From positions 217,355 through 281,354 of the forward strand of contig CAWFOR010000026.1 in assembly GCA_963817485.1 (NCBI GenBank): 64,000 nt of DNA. The letters run 5' to 3'. A program made the position numbers and the translations under genes. A model generated the notes under the pieces. It was not told the origin of the DNA, searched no databases, and was given only the letters and a program-made list of their open reading frames with translations. Positions 9,053-17,844 of the stretch are shown here, in pieces. How positions within the stretch are numbered: position 1 is the first letter of the stretch; each line of letters opens with the position of its first letter. Source of the DNA: Hyphomicrobium_A sp963817485. Lineage in GTDB: Bacteria; Pseudomonadota; Alphaproteobacteria; Rhizobiales; Hyphomicrobiaceae.

Positions 9053-9808
9053 TCAGGGCGCCGGGGCACCCCGGACCGAGCGCAGGAACGTGGTCAGGCA
9101 ATCGGTTGCGTAGTGAATATGGTCGGGCAGTTCGCGCCAGTTGCGCATCTGCAGCTGCGCCGGGTGGTCGACATAATCGGAATGGACGAGCACGGTCGTC
9201 ATGCCGAGCGCGTGCGGGGCCTCGAGGTTATGCGGCATGTCCTCGAACATGGCCGCCTCGCGCACGGCCACGCCATGGCGCTTAACCATGCGGTCGAAGG
9301 CGTCGGCGGAGGGCTTTGCCACGTACTCGCAGGCGGCGATGTCGCAGATGTCCTCGAACAGGTGGAGGACGCCGAGCTTCTCGGCGACGCGCTCGGCGTG
9401 GCGGCGCGAGCCGTTGGTGAAAATGAGCCTGCGGCCGGGCAGCGCCTCCACCGCGGCCGCCAGCTCCGGCAGCTGCGGCACGGGGGAGAGGTCGATGTCG
9501 TGCACGTAGTCGAGGAAGCCTTGCGGCTCGAGCTTGTGCACCTGCATGAGGCCCGTAAGCGTCGTGCCGAACTGGCGGTAGTAGGTCTTCTGCAGGTAGC
9601 GGGCGTGCTCGAAGGGCACGTCCAGATACTCGGCGATGAACTTGCCCATGCGCCGGTCGACCTCGGCGAAGAGGTTGCACTGCGCGGGGTAGAGCGTGTT
9701 GTCGAGGTCGAAGATCCAGGTGGCGGTATCGGCAAAGCCGCGCTTTGATTTGGCGGCCACGGATTGCTCCGTGCCTTGCAGGGCTCGGCGCTGTCCCGAC
9801 ACAGTCAT
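9053..9808 (-). CDS. HAD-superfamily phosphatase, pyrimidine 5'-nucleotidase type
   Basis: A 251-residue HAD hydrolase. Motif I is W-I-F-D-L-D-N-T-L-Y-P near residue 31 (both Asp present), motif II is I-F-T-N-G-S, motif III the Lys in C-E-Y-V-A-K-P, and motif IV is M-F-E-D-M-P-H-N-L. The N-L-Y-P and R-R-M motifs fit the pyrimidine 5'-nucleotidase subgroup found beside argB in rhizobia. The ATG at 9808 overlaps the argB stop by 4 bp, so the two are translationally coupled. The nucleotide substrate is inferred from the family, not shown. Confidence 0.87.
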   Translation of the reverse strand: MTVSGQRRALQGTEQSVAAKSKRGFADTATWIFDLDNTLYPAQCNLFAEVDRRMGKFIAEYLDVPFEHARYLQKTYYRQFGTTLTGLMQVHKLEPQGFLDYVHDIDLSPVPQLPELAAAVEALPGRRLIFTNGSRRHAERVAEKLGVLHLFEDICDIAACEYVAKPSADAFDRMVKRHGVAVREAAMFEDMPHNLEAPHALGMTTVLVHSDYVDHPAQLQMRNWRELPDHIHYATDCLTTFLRSVRGAPAP

Positions 9809-10755
9809 TTGAGCCGCGCCCGCGCTTTCTGCCGCGCACTGCACACGAGCGTGCCGACGCCGTGGGTGGTGAACAGCTCGAGCAGCACGCAGTGGGGGAC
9901 GCGCCCGTCGATGATGACGACGCCTTCGACGCCGGCTTCGACCACCTCTATGCAACCTTCGATCTTGGGGATCATGCCGCCCGAGATGGCGCCGCTCTTG
10001 ATGAGTGCGCGCGCTTCCTCGATCGAAAGCTCGTGCACGAGCTCCTTGTTCTTGTCGAGCACGCCCTCGACGTCCGTGAGCAGCAGGAGCCGCTTCGCCT
10101 TCATGCGGGCGGCGAGCGCGCTCGCGAACGTGTCGGCGTTGATGTTCAGCGTCTCGCCCTCCCGGCTCACGCCGATCGGCGCGATCACGGGGATGAGGTC
10201 GGAGCCGGAGATCACCTCCACAATGTGCGGGTTGACCTCGACGGGTTCACCCACGTAGCCGATGTCGACCGCCTTGACGACGTTCGACTCCGGGTCCGGC
10301 ATCTCGGTGATCTTGCGGGCGATCATCAGGTTGGCATCCTTGCCGCAGATGCCGACGGCCTTGCCGCCCTGCCGGTTGATGGCCGACACGATGTCCTTGT
10401 TGATCTGGCCGGCGAGCACCATCTCGACGACCTCGACCGTCGTCTTGTCGGTGACGCGCAGCCCGTGCACGAAGTCCGATGTGATGTGCAGTTTCTTGAG
10501 CATGGCCGCGATCTGCGGCCCGCCGCCGTGCACGACGATGGGGTTCACGCCCGACTGCTTCAGGTAGACGACGTCCTGCGCGAAGGCGTCGGCCAGCGCG
10601 GCATCGACCATGGCGTGGCCGCCGAACTTGATGACCACGGTCTGGTCGTCGTAGCGGATGAGGTGCGGCAGCGCCTCCGCCAGGATGCGCGCCTGCACGT
10701 GCGGCGAAAGCTCGGCCTCTGCCGCCCCGCCCTGCGGCTGCGATTTCGTCTTCAT
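9805..10755 (-). CDS. argB: Acetylglutamate kinase
   Basis: A 316-residue amino acid kinase that phosphorylates N-acetylglutamate, the second step of arginine synthesis. Markers are V-V-I-K-F-G-G-H-A-M, V-V-H-G-G-G-P-Q-I, the substrate segment L-T-D-K-T-T and the C-terminal S-G-G-M-I-P-K-I and L-L-E-L-F-T-T-H-G-V-G-T. The N-terminal arm typical of arginine-inhibited hexameric forms is present, so feedback inhibition by arginine is likely. ATG 10755 is chosen over a TTG two codons earlier. The HAD gene follows with a 4-bp overlap. Confidence 0.96.
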   Translation of the reverse strand: MKTKSQPQGGAAEAELSPHVQARILAEALPHLIRYDDQTVVIKFGGHAMVDAALADAFAQDVVYLKQSGVNPIVVHGGGPQIAAMLKKLHITSDFVHGLRVTDKTTVEVVEMVLAGQINKDIVSAINRQGGKAVGICGKDANLMIARKITEMPDPESNVVKAVDIGYVGEPVEVNPHIVEVISGSDLIPVIAPIGVSREGETLNINADTFASALAARMKAKRLLLLTDVEGVLDKNKELVHELSIEEARALIKSGAISGGMIPKIEGCIEVVEAGVEGVVIIDGRVPHCVLLELFTTHGVGTLVCSARQKARARLK

Positions 10756-10999
10756 GCTCAATGCTCAGGCCTTGCGCTTCCGCTGCCGTAACCCGGGCTG
10801 CGCGACAAAATGGATGTCCCCGCAACCGATTGACCGCTCTTATACCGCCAAGGCGCGCGACCTCAACGGATTTCCCCCACAATCGGGTGCTAGCGCAACG
10901 CGCTTGCGCGCCCGTATACCTGCCATGGCGGTGCCGATACGTTAACACCCGGCAGGAGGTAGGCTGGGCGGCGATCGGTTGCCGCGGGGAGAGGTTTGA

Positions 11000-12731
11000 A
11001 TGATTGCCGACGACCTGAGCCGCATCTCCATGTCGGCCGGCCTCGCGACCACCGTATCGCGGGCCGTCGACTATGCGCGTGGACAGGGCCACCAAGACGT
11101 ATTGCTCGAGCACATGTTGATGGCGCTGTGCGACGACCCGGACGCAGCCCTGGTGCTGGCTGCCAGCAACATCGACGTGGCGCGTTTGCGTGCGGACGTG
11201 GCGGACTACTTGGCTGGCGTCGAACGGCGCGTGGCCCCGCACGGGCAGACGTTCGATCCGGTGGTGTCGACGGACCTGCTGCGCATCCTGGAGGCGGCGG
11301 CCGCTGCTGCGCGCGGTGGAAAGCGACGGGAAATCAACGGCGCGATCGTGCTCGCGGCCATCGTCGGCGACGGCAAGAGCCCCGCGGCGCACTTCATGCG
11401 CGCGCAAGGACTGACGTTCGAAGGCGCGATCCGCGCCCTGCAGACGAGCCGGCAGGCTACCGCTCCGGCACCGGCGACCGCCGGTGACATCCTCGCCAAC
11501 GCGCGAGAGCGCGTGCAGGCGCGGACGCGAGGGCCGGTGTACCCCGCACCGCAGGCCGATGCCGTACCGGCGCCGCCGTCACCCCCGGAGCCTGAGCCCG
11601 AGCCGGACCTCGATGAGGTTTACGCCGAGATCGGCGAGCCGATCGAAGAGGTGGAGGAGGCACAGCCTGCGGCCTTCGCGCCAGGCGCGGGCGGCTCTGA
11701 ATGGAACGTCAGCAACGAACAGCACAACCAACCAGACCACGAGGGGCTCGACGAGGCACAGCCCGCCGAAGAAGCGGGCTACGAGGACGAGCCTCCACAG
11801 ATGCCGGCGTCCGCTCCCTTTCCGCCGCCGCTTCCGCTTCCCGGACGCGCCGGATTTTTCGCCAGCGCCTGCCCTGCGCGACTTCGATCGGAAGCTCGCT
11901 GCTCCCGCGTTTGGACCACCTAGCCTGCCGCCGGTTCCGTCCGCGCGCCAACCTTCCTCGGTGCCCTGGCCGGATGTCATGCCCGAGCTGCCGGGGGTAG
12001 GCTCCAGCGACACGCGGCGTCCTCGTGTCGAGGGCATCGGAGCCGCCGCCGATCATCGCCCCACGCTTGCCGAGCGCGCGCGCCGGTTCGAGCAAGGCGG
12101 TGACCGCGCGCCTCCCCCGCCCCCGCCTCTGGGCGCGAGCCGGACGCCTTCAGTGCCACAGGGTGCGCGTCCCGCGGGGGCACGTGTGCGCGCCGAGGTT
12201 GGTCAGCTCGTCGAGAACATCCCGCGCTCAATGCGCGTCGCTGTGCCGGTGCTGGTCGAGGCCCGCATCGCCCGTGCCGACGTGCAAAACCTATCGGAAG
12301 GCATGCGGGGTGGAGGTGCCGCCCAGCAGCACGAGATCAAGATCACACGCGTGATGTCGGTGAGCTTGCGTGCGCCGGACGGCGGCTTCTTCATCGAGAG
12401 CGCTTCGCCCGAGACGCAGTTCATCGACGGGACGCACTCGCTTTCGGCGGACGATTTCGCGAGCTGGCGCTGGCACGTGACGCCGCGCGAGAAAGGCAAG
12501 AAGCGGCTGCAGCTCGTGATCTCGGGGCGCGCTGTCGCCGATGGGATCATCGCGGAGACCGCGCTGCCCGATCAGGTCATCAGCGTGCGCGTAAGGACCA
12601 ACTACGGGCGCTCCTTCGCGCGCGGCTTCGGCTGGGTCGTCGCCGCCGTAGCCGGCGGCCTGATAGCGAGGTTCGGCGAGGGCGCCTTCGACGCCGGCTG
12701 GCAGATCCTCTCGCACTTCATCCACAAGTGA
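11000..12731 (+). pseudogene. Clp N-domain membrane protein with C-terminal beta-rich domain, frame-disrupted
   Basis: The N-terminal 150 residues (ATG 11000) form a Clp-N-like helical repeat domain (A-V-D-Y-A-R-G-Q-G-H, L-L-E-H-M-L-M-A-L) without any AAA+ ATPase after it. A Pro/Glu-rich linker follows. At a run of five T (11855-11859) the frame moves by one and continues through a Pro-rich stretch to a beta-rich domain (about 12190-12600, with M-R-V-A-V-P, S-W-R-W-H-V-T-P, L-Q-L-V-I-S-G, A-L-P-D-Q-V-I) and a last membrane helix ending at 12731. Removing one T gives about 576 residues. It lies between argB and engB, opposite to both. Function unknown; the layout suggests a tethered substrate or stress sensor, which is inference. 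Confidence 0.7.
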
Positions 12732-12744
12732 ACCACCGCGGGCG

Positions 12745-13389
12745 CTAGCTGCGCTCGGCCACGATACCGGCAATCGCTGCGCGCAGGTCTCCGACGCCGA
12801 GGGCCTTCTCTGACGATGTGACGATCAGGCCCGGATAGGCAGCCGCGTGCGTCTTCAGTGCCCCGGTCGTGGATTCGACGACCTTCTCGAGTTCGTGTGC
12901 GCCGATCTTGTCGGCCTTCGTCAGCACCACCTGGTAGGACACCGCCGCGGTATCGAGCATTTTCATGACCTCGAGGTCGGGCGGCTTGAGGCCATGGCGC
13001 GCGTCGATGAGCAGGAACACGCGCGCGAGCGTGACGCGGCCACGCAGGTAGTCGGAGACGAGCGCCGTCCACGCCGCGACCTTTTCCTTCGGCGCCTTGG
13101 CGAAGCCGTAGCCCGGCATGTCGACGAGAAAGAGCGGCGCGTCGGCGGCCTGGAAGAAATTGAGCTCCTGCGTGCGCCCCGGCGTGTTGGAGGTGCGCGC
13201 GAGGCCGCCCTGGCGCACGAGCGCGTTCAAGAGGCTCGATTTGCCGACGTTGGAGCGGCCGGCAAAGGCGATCTCGATGCGGTCGGCGGGAGGGAGGAAC
13301 TCAAGACCGGGCGCGCTTTTCAATATCTCCCACGGCCGCTCGAACAGGCGGTCGCCGGCCGCGAGCAAGGATGGGTCCGGCTCCGCCAT
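12745..13389 (-). CDS. engB: Ribosome biogenesis GTP-binding protein EngB (YihA/YsxC)
   Basis: A 214-residue GTPase needed for large ribosomal subunit assembly. G1 is G-R-S-N-V-G-K-S at residues 44-51, the switch segment is T-S-N-T-P-G-R-T-Q, G3 is D-M-P-G-Y-G, G4 is T-K-A-D, and T-S-S is the G5-like element. Length is typical. The ATG at 13389 lies 26 bp after the yidC stop and has an upstream GAGG, so it belongs to the rpmH-rnpA-yidC-engB operon. Its end faces the Clp-N gene with 13 bp between them. Confidence 0.95.
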   Translation of the reverse strand: MAEPDPSLLAAGDRLFERPWEILKSAPGLEFLPPADRIEIAFAGRSNVGKSSLLNALVRQGGLARTSNTPGRTQELNFFQAADAPLFLVDMPGYGFAKAPKEKVAAWTALVSDYLRGRVTLARVFLLIDARHGLKPPDLEVMKMLDTAAVSYQVVLTKADKIGAHELEKVVESTTGALKTHAAAYPGLIVTSSEKALGVGDLRAAIAGIVAERS

Positions 13390-13415
13390 GAAGACCTCGC
13401 GCCTCTGCGCAACCG

Positions 13416-15350
13416 CTAGGTGCGGTGTTTGTCCTTGGCCGGCGGCTTGCCGTCCGTGCCTGGCTTGTGGTCGGACGTGCTCCCGCCCCCGTTCTTGCGC
13501 GGCATCATTTGCTTTGCCGCCGAGCCGACGAGGCCGCCCGCACTGGTTAGCGCGGCGAGCTTGCTCTTCAGGTTGGCGATGAGGTGGATCTCGGCGCCGT
13601 GCTTCTTCATGATGTAGGACTGCTGCGCGAGCGACAGCGTGTTGCTCCAGGCCCAGTAGATCACGAGACCCGCCGGGAACGAGGCGAGCATGAACGTGAA
13701 CATCACGGGCATCCAACTGAAGATCTGCTGCTGAACGGGATCGGCCTGCTGCGGGTTGAGCTGCATTTGCAGCCACATGGTGATGCCCATGAGCAGCGGC
13801 CACACGCCGATGTGGAGGAACTCCGGCACGTGATAGGGCAGGAGCCCGAACAGGTTGAACAGCGACGTGGGATCGGGCGCCGACAGGTCCTTGATCCAGC
13901 CGAAGAACGGCGCATGCCGCATGTCGAGCGTGATGAACAGCACCTTGTAGAGAGCGAAGAACACCGGCAACTGCAAGAGCACCGGCATGCAGCCGGCGAT
14001 CGGATTGACCTTCGCGTCGCGATAAAGGTCCATCTGCGCTTGCTGCAGCTTCGTCTTGTCGTCCTTGTAGCGCTCGCGCAGCGCCTCGATCTGCGGCTGC
14101 AGCTTCTTCATCTTCGCCATCGAGGCGTACTGCTTGCTCGCAAGCGGGAAGAACGCGAGCCGCACGAGCACCGTCAGGATGAGGATGGTCACGCCGAAGT
14201 TGTGCACGACCGAGTTGATGGCTTCCATCAGGTAGAAGAGCGGCTTCGTAATGAAGAAGAACCAGCCCCAGTCGATCAGGAGATCGAACTGCTTGATGCC
14301 CTCGTTCACCTCGTAGGCCTGCAGGACCTTCACTTCCTTGGCGCCCGCGAAGAGCTTGTCCTCGACGGCGACGGTTTGCCCCGGAGGAATAGCGACGGCG
14401 TCGCGCAGGTAGTCGGTCTGGTAGGCAGCCAGCTCGCCCGGCTTCTCCGGCCAGCCTTTGAACTGGGCGTGATAGACGGCCTTCTGGTCGGGGACGAGGG
14501 CGGAGGCCCAATACTTGTCGGTGAAGCCGAGCCAGCCGGCGGTTGCCGGCTCGAAGGTGCGGGTCCCGTCATCCACCGCAGCCGTATACTTGCTCTTCTG
14601 CTCGCCTTGCTCGCCGATGACGCCGATGAGGCCCTCGTGCATGATCCAGTTGCCCTGGACGTGCGGCGTGCCTTCGCGGCGGATACGTGCGTAAGGCGCG
14701 AGCGACACCTCGGTGGTGCCCTTGTTCTCGACCGCATCGACAATCTTGAACATGTACTTGTCGTCGATGGAGAGCGCACGCTTGAAGACGAGACCCTGGC
14801 CGTTGTCCCACTGCAGCGTCACCGGCGTCGCGGGCGTCAGTGTCGGCTGACCCTCGACCGTCCACAGCGTGTCGCGATCGGGGAGCTTCGTCTGCGCACC
14901 GCCCTGCGGCACCCAGCCGTACTCGGCGAAATAGGGCTGCGGGCTGTTGGTCGGCGAGAACAGCGTGACGTTGGGGCTCTTGGGGTCGACGGTCTCGTGG
15001 TAGCGCACGAGCACGAGGTCGTCGATGCGCCCGCCCTTCAGCGCGATCGAGCCTCTGAGCGAGGGCGTCTCGACCGGGATGCGGGGCGAGGCTGCGATCG
15101 CCTCCTCGCGCGTCTGCGCCGTCGCGGCAGCCGGCCCCGCGGCCGGCACCGTTCCCTGCGGCGTGGCGTTGGGCGATGGGACGCCACTGTCCGGCGTCGC
15201 CGTCGGGGGCGTCACCTGCTGCGACTGCTCCTGCGCCCGCCGCTTGGCTTCCTGCGGCCGCGCATAGAAGTATTCCCACGCGACCAGCACCGCCATCGAC
15301 AGCACCACGGCGAGGATCAGGTTTTTGTATTGATCGGGGTCTTGCTGCAT
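13416..15350 (-). CDS. yidC: Membrane protein insertase YidC
   Basis: A 644-residue YidC. The first membrane helix is at residues 8-24, followed by a Pro/Ala/Thr-rich linker, a large periplasmic beta domain (about 90-360), and the conserved five-helix insertase core (M-E-A-I-N-S-V-V-H-N-F-G, K-M-K-K-L-Q-P-Q-I-E-A-L-R, G-C-M-P-V-L-L-Q-L-P-V-F-F-A-L-Y). The conserved core Arg is not marked here individually. It inserts and folds inner-membrane proteins alone or with SecYEG. ATG 15350 is used since the conserved N-terminus M-Q-Q-D begins there. It lies 169 bp after rnpA; no yidD is present between them. Confidence 0.97.
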   Translation of the reverse strand: MQQDPDQYKNLILAVVLSMAVLVAWEYFYARPQEAKRRAQEQSQQVTPPTATPDSGVPSPNATPQGTVPAAGPAAATAQTREEAIAASPRIPVETPSLRGSIALKGGRIDDLVLVRYHETVDPKSPNVTLFSPTNSPQPYFAEYGWVPQGGAQTKLPDRDTLWTVEGQPTLTPATPVTLQWDNGQGLVFKRALSIDDKYMFKIVDAVENKGTTEVSLAPYARIRREGTPHVQGNWIMHEGLIGVIGEQGEQKSKYTAAVDDGTRTFEPATAGWLGFTDKYWASALVPDQKAVYHAQFKGWPEKPGELAAYQTDYLRDAVAIPPGQTVAVEDKLFAGAKEVKVLQAYEVNEGIKQFDLLIDWGWFFFITKPLFYLMEAINSVVHNFGVTILILTVLVRLAFFPLASKQYASMAKMKKLQPQIEALRERYKDDKTKLQQAQMDLYRDAKVNPIAGCMPVLLQLPVFFALYKVLFITLDMRHAPFFGWIKDLSAPDPTSLFNLFGLLPYHVPEFLHIGVWPLLMGITMWLQMQLNPQQADPVQQQIFSWMPVMFTFMLASFPAGLVIYWAWSNTLSLAQQSYIMKKHGAEIHLIANLKSKLAALTSAGGLVGSAAKQMMPRKNGGGSTSDHKPGTDGKPPAKDKHRT

Positions 15351-15519
15351 CCCTTGCCGGCCTACAGCCGTCCTTGTCCGTCGTGAGCTCTCGCCGCAGG
15401 CCAGCGATGTGCATCGCACGCGGCGCGCAAGGTCAAATCGTGCGCCCGTGCGCCCGTGGCAATAGCGGATGAGGCGGGCTTCGCAAATCGGAAACTCTTG
15501 GGAAGCGCCATTTGGGCCC

Positions 15520-15897
15520 TTATTCGGGCTTCCGCGCTCGGCCTTTCGCAGATTGTGGTTGATGCACGCGGGCGAGCGCCTGCTCCAGGTCGGCCTTCAG
15601 GTCGCCATAGGCGCGCTCCACCGCGCCCGGACGCGCGATCAGGACGTAGTCGTAGCCCTGCCGAACCTGGTCGGGGGCCAGCGCTGCGACGAGCGCGCGC
15701 AGGCGCCGGCGTACGCGATTGCGCACCACGGCGCCGCCAATCTTCTTCGATACGGTGAACCCGAACCGGGCTCCAGAGGGGCCGGCCGCGTCCTGGGGCC
15801 GCAAGCGGGCCTCGAGCACGAAAGATGAGTTGCTCCAGCGCCGGCCGTTCCGGACCGCCAAAAATTCGGAGCGCTTCTTGAGGGTTGAGAGTGCCAA
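15520..15897 (-). CDS. rnpA: Ribonuclease P protein component
   Basis: A 125-residue basic protein that assists the RNase P RNA in trimming tRNA 5' ends. It has the typical start (T-L-K-K-R-S-E-F-L), F-G-F-T-V-S-K-K-I-G-G-A-V-V-R-N-R-V-R-R-R-L as the RNR motif region, and Y-D-Y-V-L-I-A-R near the end. The start appears to be TTG at 15897, as no ATG is available in frame close by. It follows rpmH by 74 bp, as in nearly all bacteria. Confidence 0.94.
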   Translation of the reverse strand: MALSTLKKRSEFLAVRNGRRWSNSSFVLEARLRPQDAAGPSGARFGFTVSKKIGGAVVRNRVRRRLRALVAALAPDQVRQGYDYVLIARPGAVERAYGDLKADLEQALARVHQPQSAKGRARKPE

Positions 15898-15971
15898 GAC
15901 GCAAGGCTCCCGCCCACCGAAGGCTACGCTCCGCGGCGGAACAGGCTCGCCGGCCGGAATTGATCACGCGC

Positions 15972-16106
15972 TCAAGCCGACAGCCGCTTGCGGCCCTTGG
16001 CCCGCCGCCGCGTAATAACCCGCATCCCGCCCTTGGTGAGCATCCGCTTGCGGAAGCCGTGCCGCCGCTTGCGGACGAGCCGGCTCGGTTGATAAGTGCG
16101 CTTCAC
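15972..16106 (-). CDS. rpmH: 50S ribosomal protein L34
   Basis: A 44-residue basic protein, K-R-T-Y-Q-P-S-x-L-V-R-K-R-R-H-G-F-R at its start and ending K-G-R-K-R-L-S-A, a full match to L34. The start is GTG at 16106, with GGAG 9 bases upstream; in-frame codons above it show no homology. It heads the rpmH-rnpA-yidC-engB operon. The 226-bp gap to the divergent flavoprotein gene should hold its promoter. Confidence 0.97.
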   Translation of the reverse strand: MKRTYQPSRLVRKRRHGFRKRMLTKGGMRVITRRRAKGRKRLSA

Positions 16107-16332
16107 GTCACAACTCCATTGCCCGACGCGAAGATTGTCGAGCGTCACGGTCGCCGTCGGCAATAGGCCCACGTTTCCAGGATTGCCGGCGCTTATACGG
16201 GGTGGTTTCATGCAAGTCAACGAGCGGCCTTTCCCCTTTAATCAACGCCTTCCCGCCAAATCTCTGATGTGACCTTCCACCGGAAATGGCAGACCTGCCA
16301 CCGTGCCGTTCAGGACGAGGTGATCGCGCCCT

Positions 16333-17820
16333 ATGCAAGTCAAAAGGCAAACCAACGGCCCCAAGACGGAGGCGCCCGGCGCCGCCGCGAGCCCCGAAAC
16401 CGAGACCATCGTTGCCGATATTTGCGTCATCGGCGGTGGCCCGGGCGGCCTTTCGGTTGCCGCCGCTGGCGCCGCCTTCGGACGCAAGGTCGTGCTCGTC
16501 GAGCGCCACAAGATGGGCGGCGACTGCCTCAACTACGGCTGCATCCCCTCGAAGGCCCTGCTCGCCGCCGGCAAGCGGGCGCACGCCATGCGCACCGCGG
16601 CCATGTTCGGCATATCCGGCATCGATCCCGAGATCGATCCGCGCGCGGTGCACAACCACGTGCACGGCGTCATCGCGGCGATAGCGCCGAACGACTCGGC
16701 CGAGCGCTTCACCGGGCTCGGCGTGCGCGTGATCCCGGCAGCCGCCCGCTTCATCGACAAGTCGACGGTCGTTGCCGGCGAATACCGCATCAAGGCGCGT
16801 CGCTTCGTGCTGGCGACAGGCTCTGCCCCGTTGGTGCCGCCGATCCCCGGCCTCGACAGCGTCCCCTACTTCACCAATGAAACGATCTTCGACAACCAGC
16901 AGCGGCTGCACGATCTCATCGTCATCGGCGCGGGCCCGATCGGGCTCGAGCTGGCGCAGGCGCATCACCGGCTCGGCTCGCGCGTCACCGTGCTCGAAGC
17001 GGCGAAGGCGCTCGCCAACGAGGACCCTGAGCTGAGCAAGGTCGTGCTCGATCAGCTCGCGGCCGAGGGCATCAACATCCACGAGGGCACTACGGTCGAT
17101 CGCATCGAATCGAGCCTCGGGCGCGTCCGCGTCCACGTAAGCCTCAACGGCCAGAAGCACGTCGTCGAAGGCAGTCACCTCCTGCTCGCAGCCGGCCGCA
17201 AGCCCACGACGTCGGACCTCGGGCTCGAGGCCGCCCGCATCCGCTACGACAACCGCGGGATCAAAGTGAACGCCGGCCTCAAGACGTCGAACCGCCGCGT
17301 ATTCGCCATCGGCGACTGCACCGGCGGCGCCCAGTTCACCCACGTTGCCGACTATCACGCCGGGATCGTCATGCGCCGCATCCTGTTCCGGCAACCGGTG
17401 AAGGTCGACCCGAGCCTCCTGCCGCGCGTGACATTCACCGATCCCGAGCTGGCCCACGCCGGCCTGTCGGAGACCGAGGCGGCGAAGTCGGCTGGCAAGA
17501 TTAACGTGCTGCGCTGGCCCTATCACGAGAACGATCGGGCCCAGGCCGAGCACCAGACCGTCGGCCACATCAAGGTCGTGACGGCCAAGAGCGGTCGCAT
17601 CCTCGGCGCGACCATCGTGGGGGCGCAAGCGGGCGAGCTCATCCAGATGTGGGCCCTGGCGATCTCGCAGAAGCTCAACATCAAGGCGATGACGACCTGG
17701 ATTTCGCCCTTCCCCACGCTGAGTGAGATAAACAAAAGCGTCGCCGAGCGCTATTATGCGACCGCACCCAGCGATCCCACGGTGCGCAAGGTCATCGGTT
17801 TCCTCGCCCGCCTCGGCTAG
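16333..17820 (+). CDS. Pyridine nucleotide-disulfide oxidoreductase (mercuric reductase-like)
   Basis: A 495-residue FAD enzyme with the glutathione reductase fold. FAD motif G-G-G-P-G-G is at residues 34-39, the redox pair is C65 and C70 in G-G-D-C-L-N-Y-G-C-I-P-S-K, the NAD(P)H motif is G-A-G-P-I-G-L-E-L-A, and the second FAD motif ends V-F-A-I-G-D-C-T. The dimer-interface segment reads S-P-F-P-T-L-S-E; the catalytic His of lipoamide dehydrogenases and glutathione reductases (H-x-x-x-x-x-E) is missing, so it is neither. No mercury-binding Cys pair is seen at the C-terminus. Its substrate is unknown. A sensor kinase follows after 24 bp, probably on the same transcript. Confidence 0.88.
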   Translation: MQVKRQTNGPKTEAPGAAASPETETIVADICVIGGGPGGLSVAAAGAAFGRKVVLVERHKMGGDCLNYGCIPSKALLAAGKRAHAMRTAAMFGISGIDPEIDPRAVHNHVHGVIAAIAPNDSAERFTGLGVRVIPAAARFIDKSTVVAGEYRIKARRFVLATGSAPLVPPIPGLDSVPYFTNETIFDNQQRLHDLIVIGAGPIGLELAQAHHRLGSRVTVLEAAKALANEDPELSKVVLDQLAAEGINIHEGTTVDRIESSLGRVRVHVSLNGQKHVVEGSHLLLAAGRKPTTSDLGLEAARIRYDNRGIKVNAGLKTSNRRVFAIGDCTGGAQFTHVADYHAGIVMRRILFRQPVKVDPSLLPRVTFTDPELAHAGLSETEAAKSAGKINVLRWPYHENDRAQAEHQTVGHIKVVTAKSGRILGATIVGAQAGELIQMWALAISQKLNIKAMTTWISPFPTLSEINKSVAERYYATAPSDPTVRKVIGFLARLG

Positions 17821-17844
17821 GAGCCCGGCTGCGAGAGGAAACGC

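Noticed and set aside
7027..9069. A single 680-codon open frame on the minus strand
   Set aside because: It covers the fasciclin gene, part of the anti-sigma gene and, out of frame, the whole sigma gene. Only the fasciclin part and the first codons of the anti-sigma factor are real; the long frame is a GC-rich artefact joined by the anti-sigma frame disruption.
13584..15386. A 600-codon open frame on the plus strand
   Set aside because: It lies antisense to yidC and its composition (Arg, His, Leu, Glu-rich) is what a high-GC coding strand gives in reverse. It has no recognisable domain.
16107..16332. Replication origin next to rpmH
   Set aside because: rpmH is near oriC in some bacteria, but there is no dnaA, no DnaA-box cluster and no AT-rich unwinding region here.
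16333..17820. Lipoamide dehydrogenase
   Set aside because: The catalytic His of the H-P-T-x-S-E motif is absent and no 2-oxoacid dehydrogenase genes are near.
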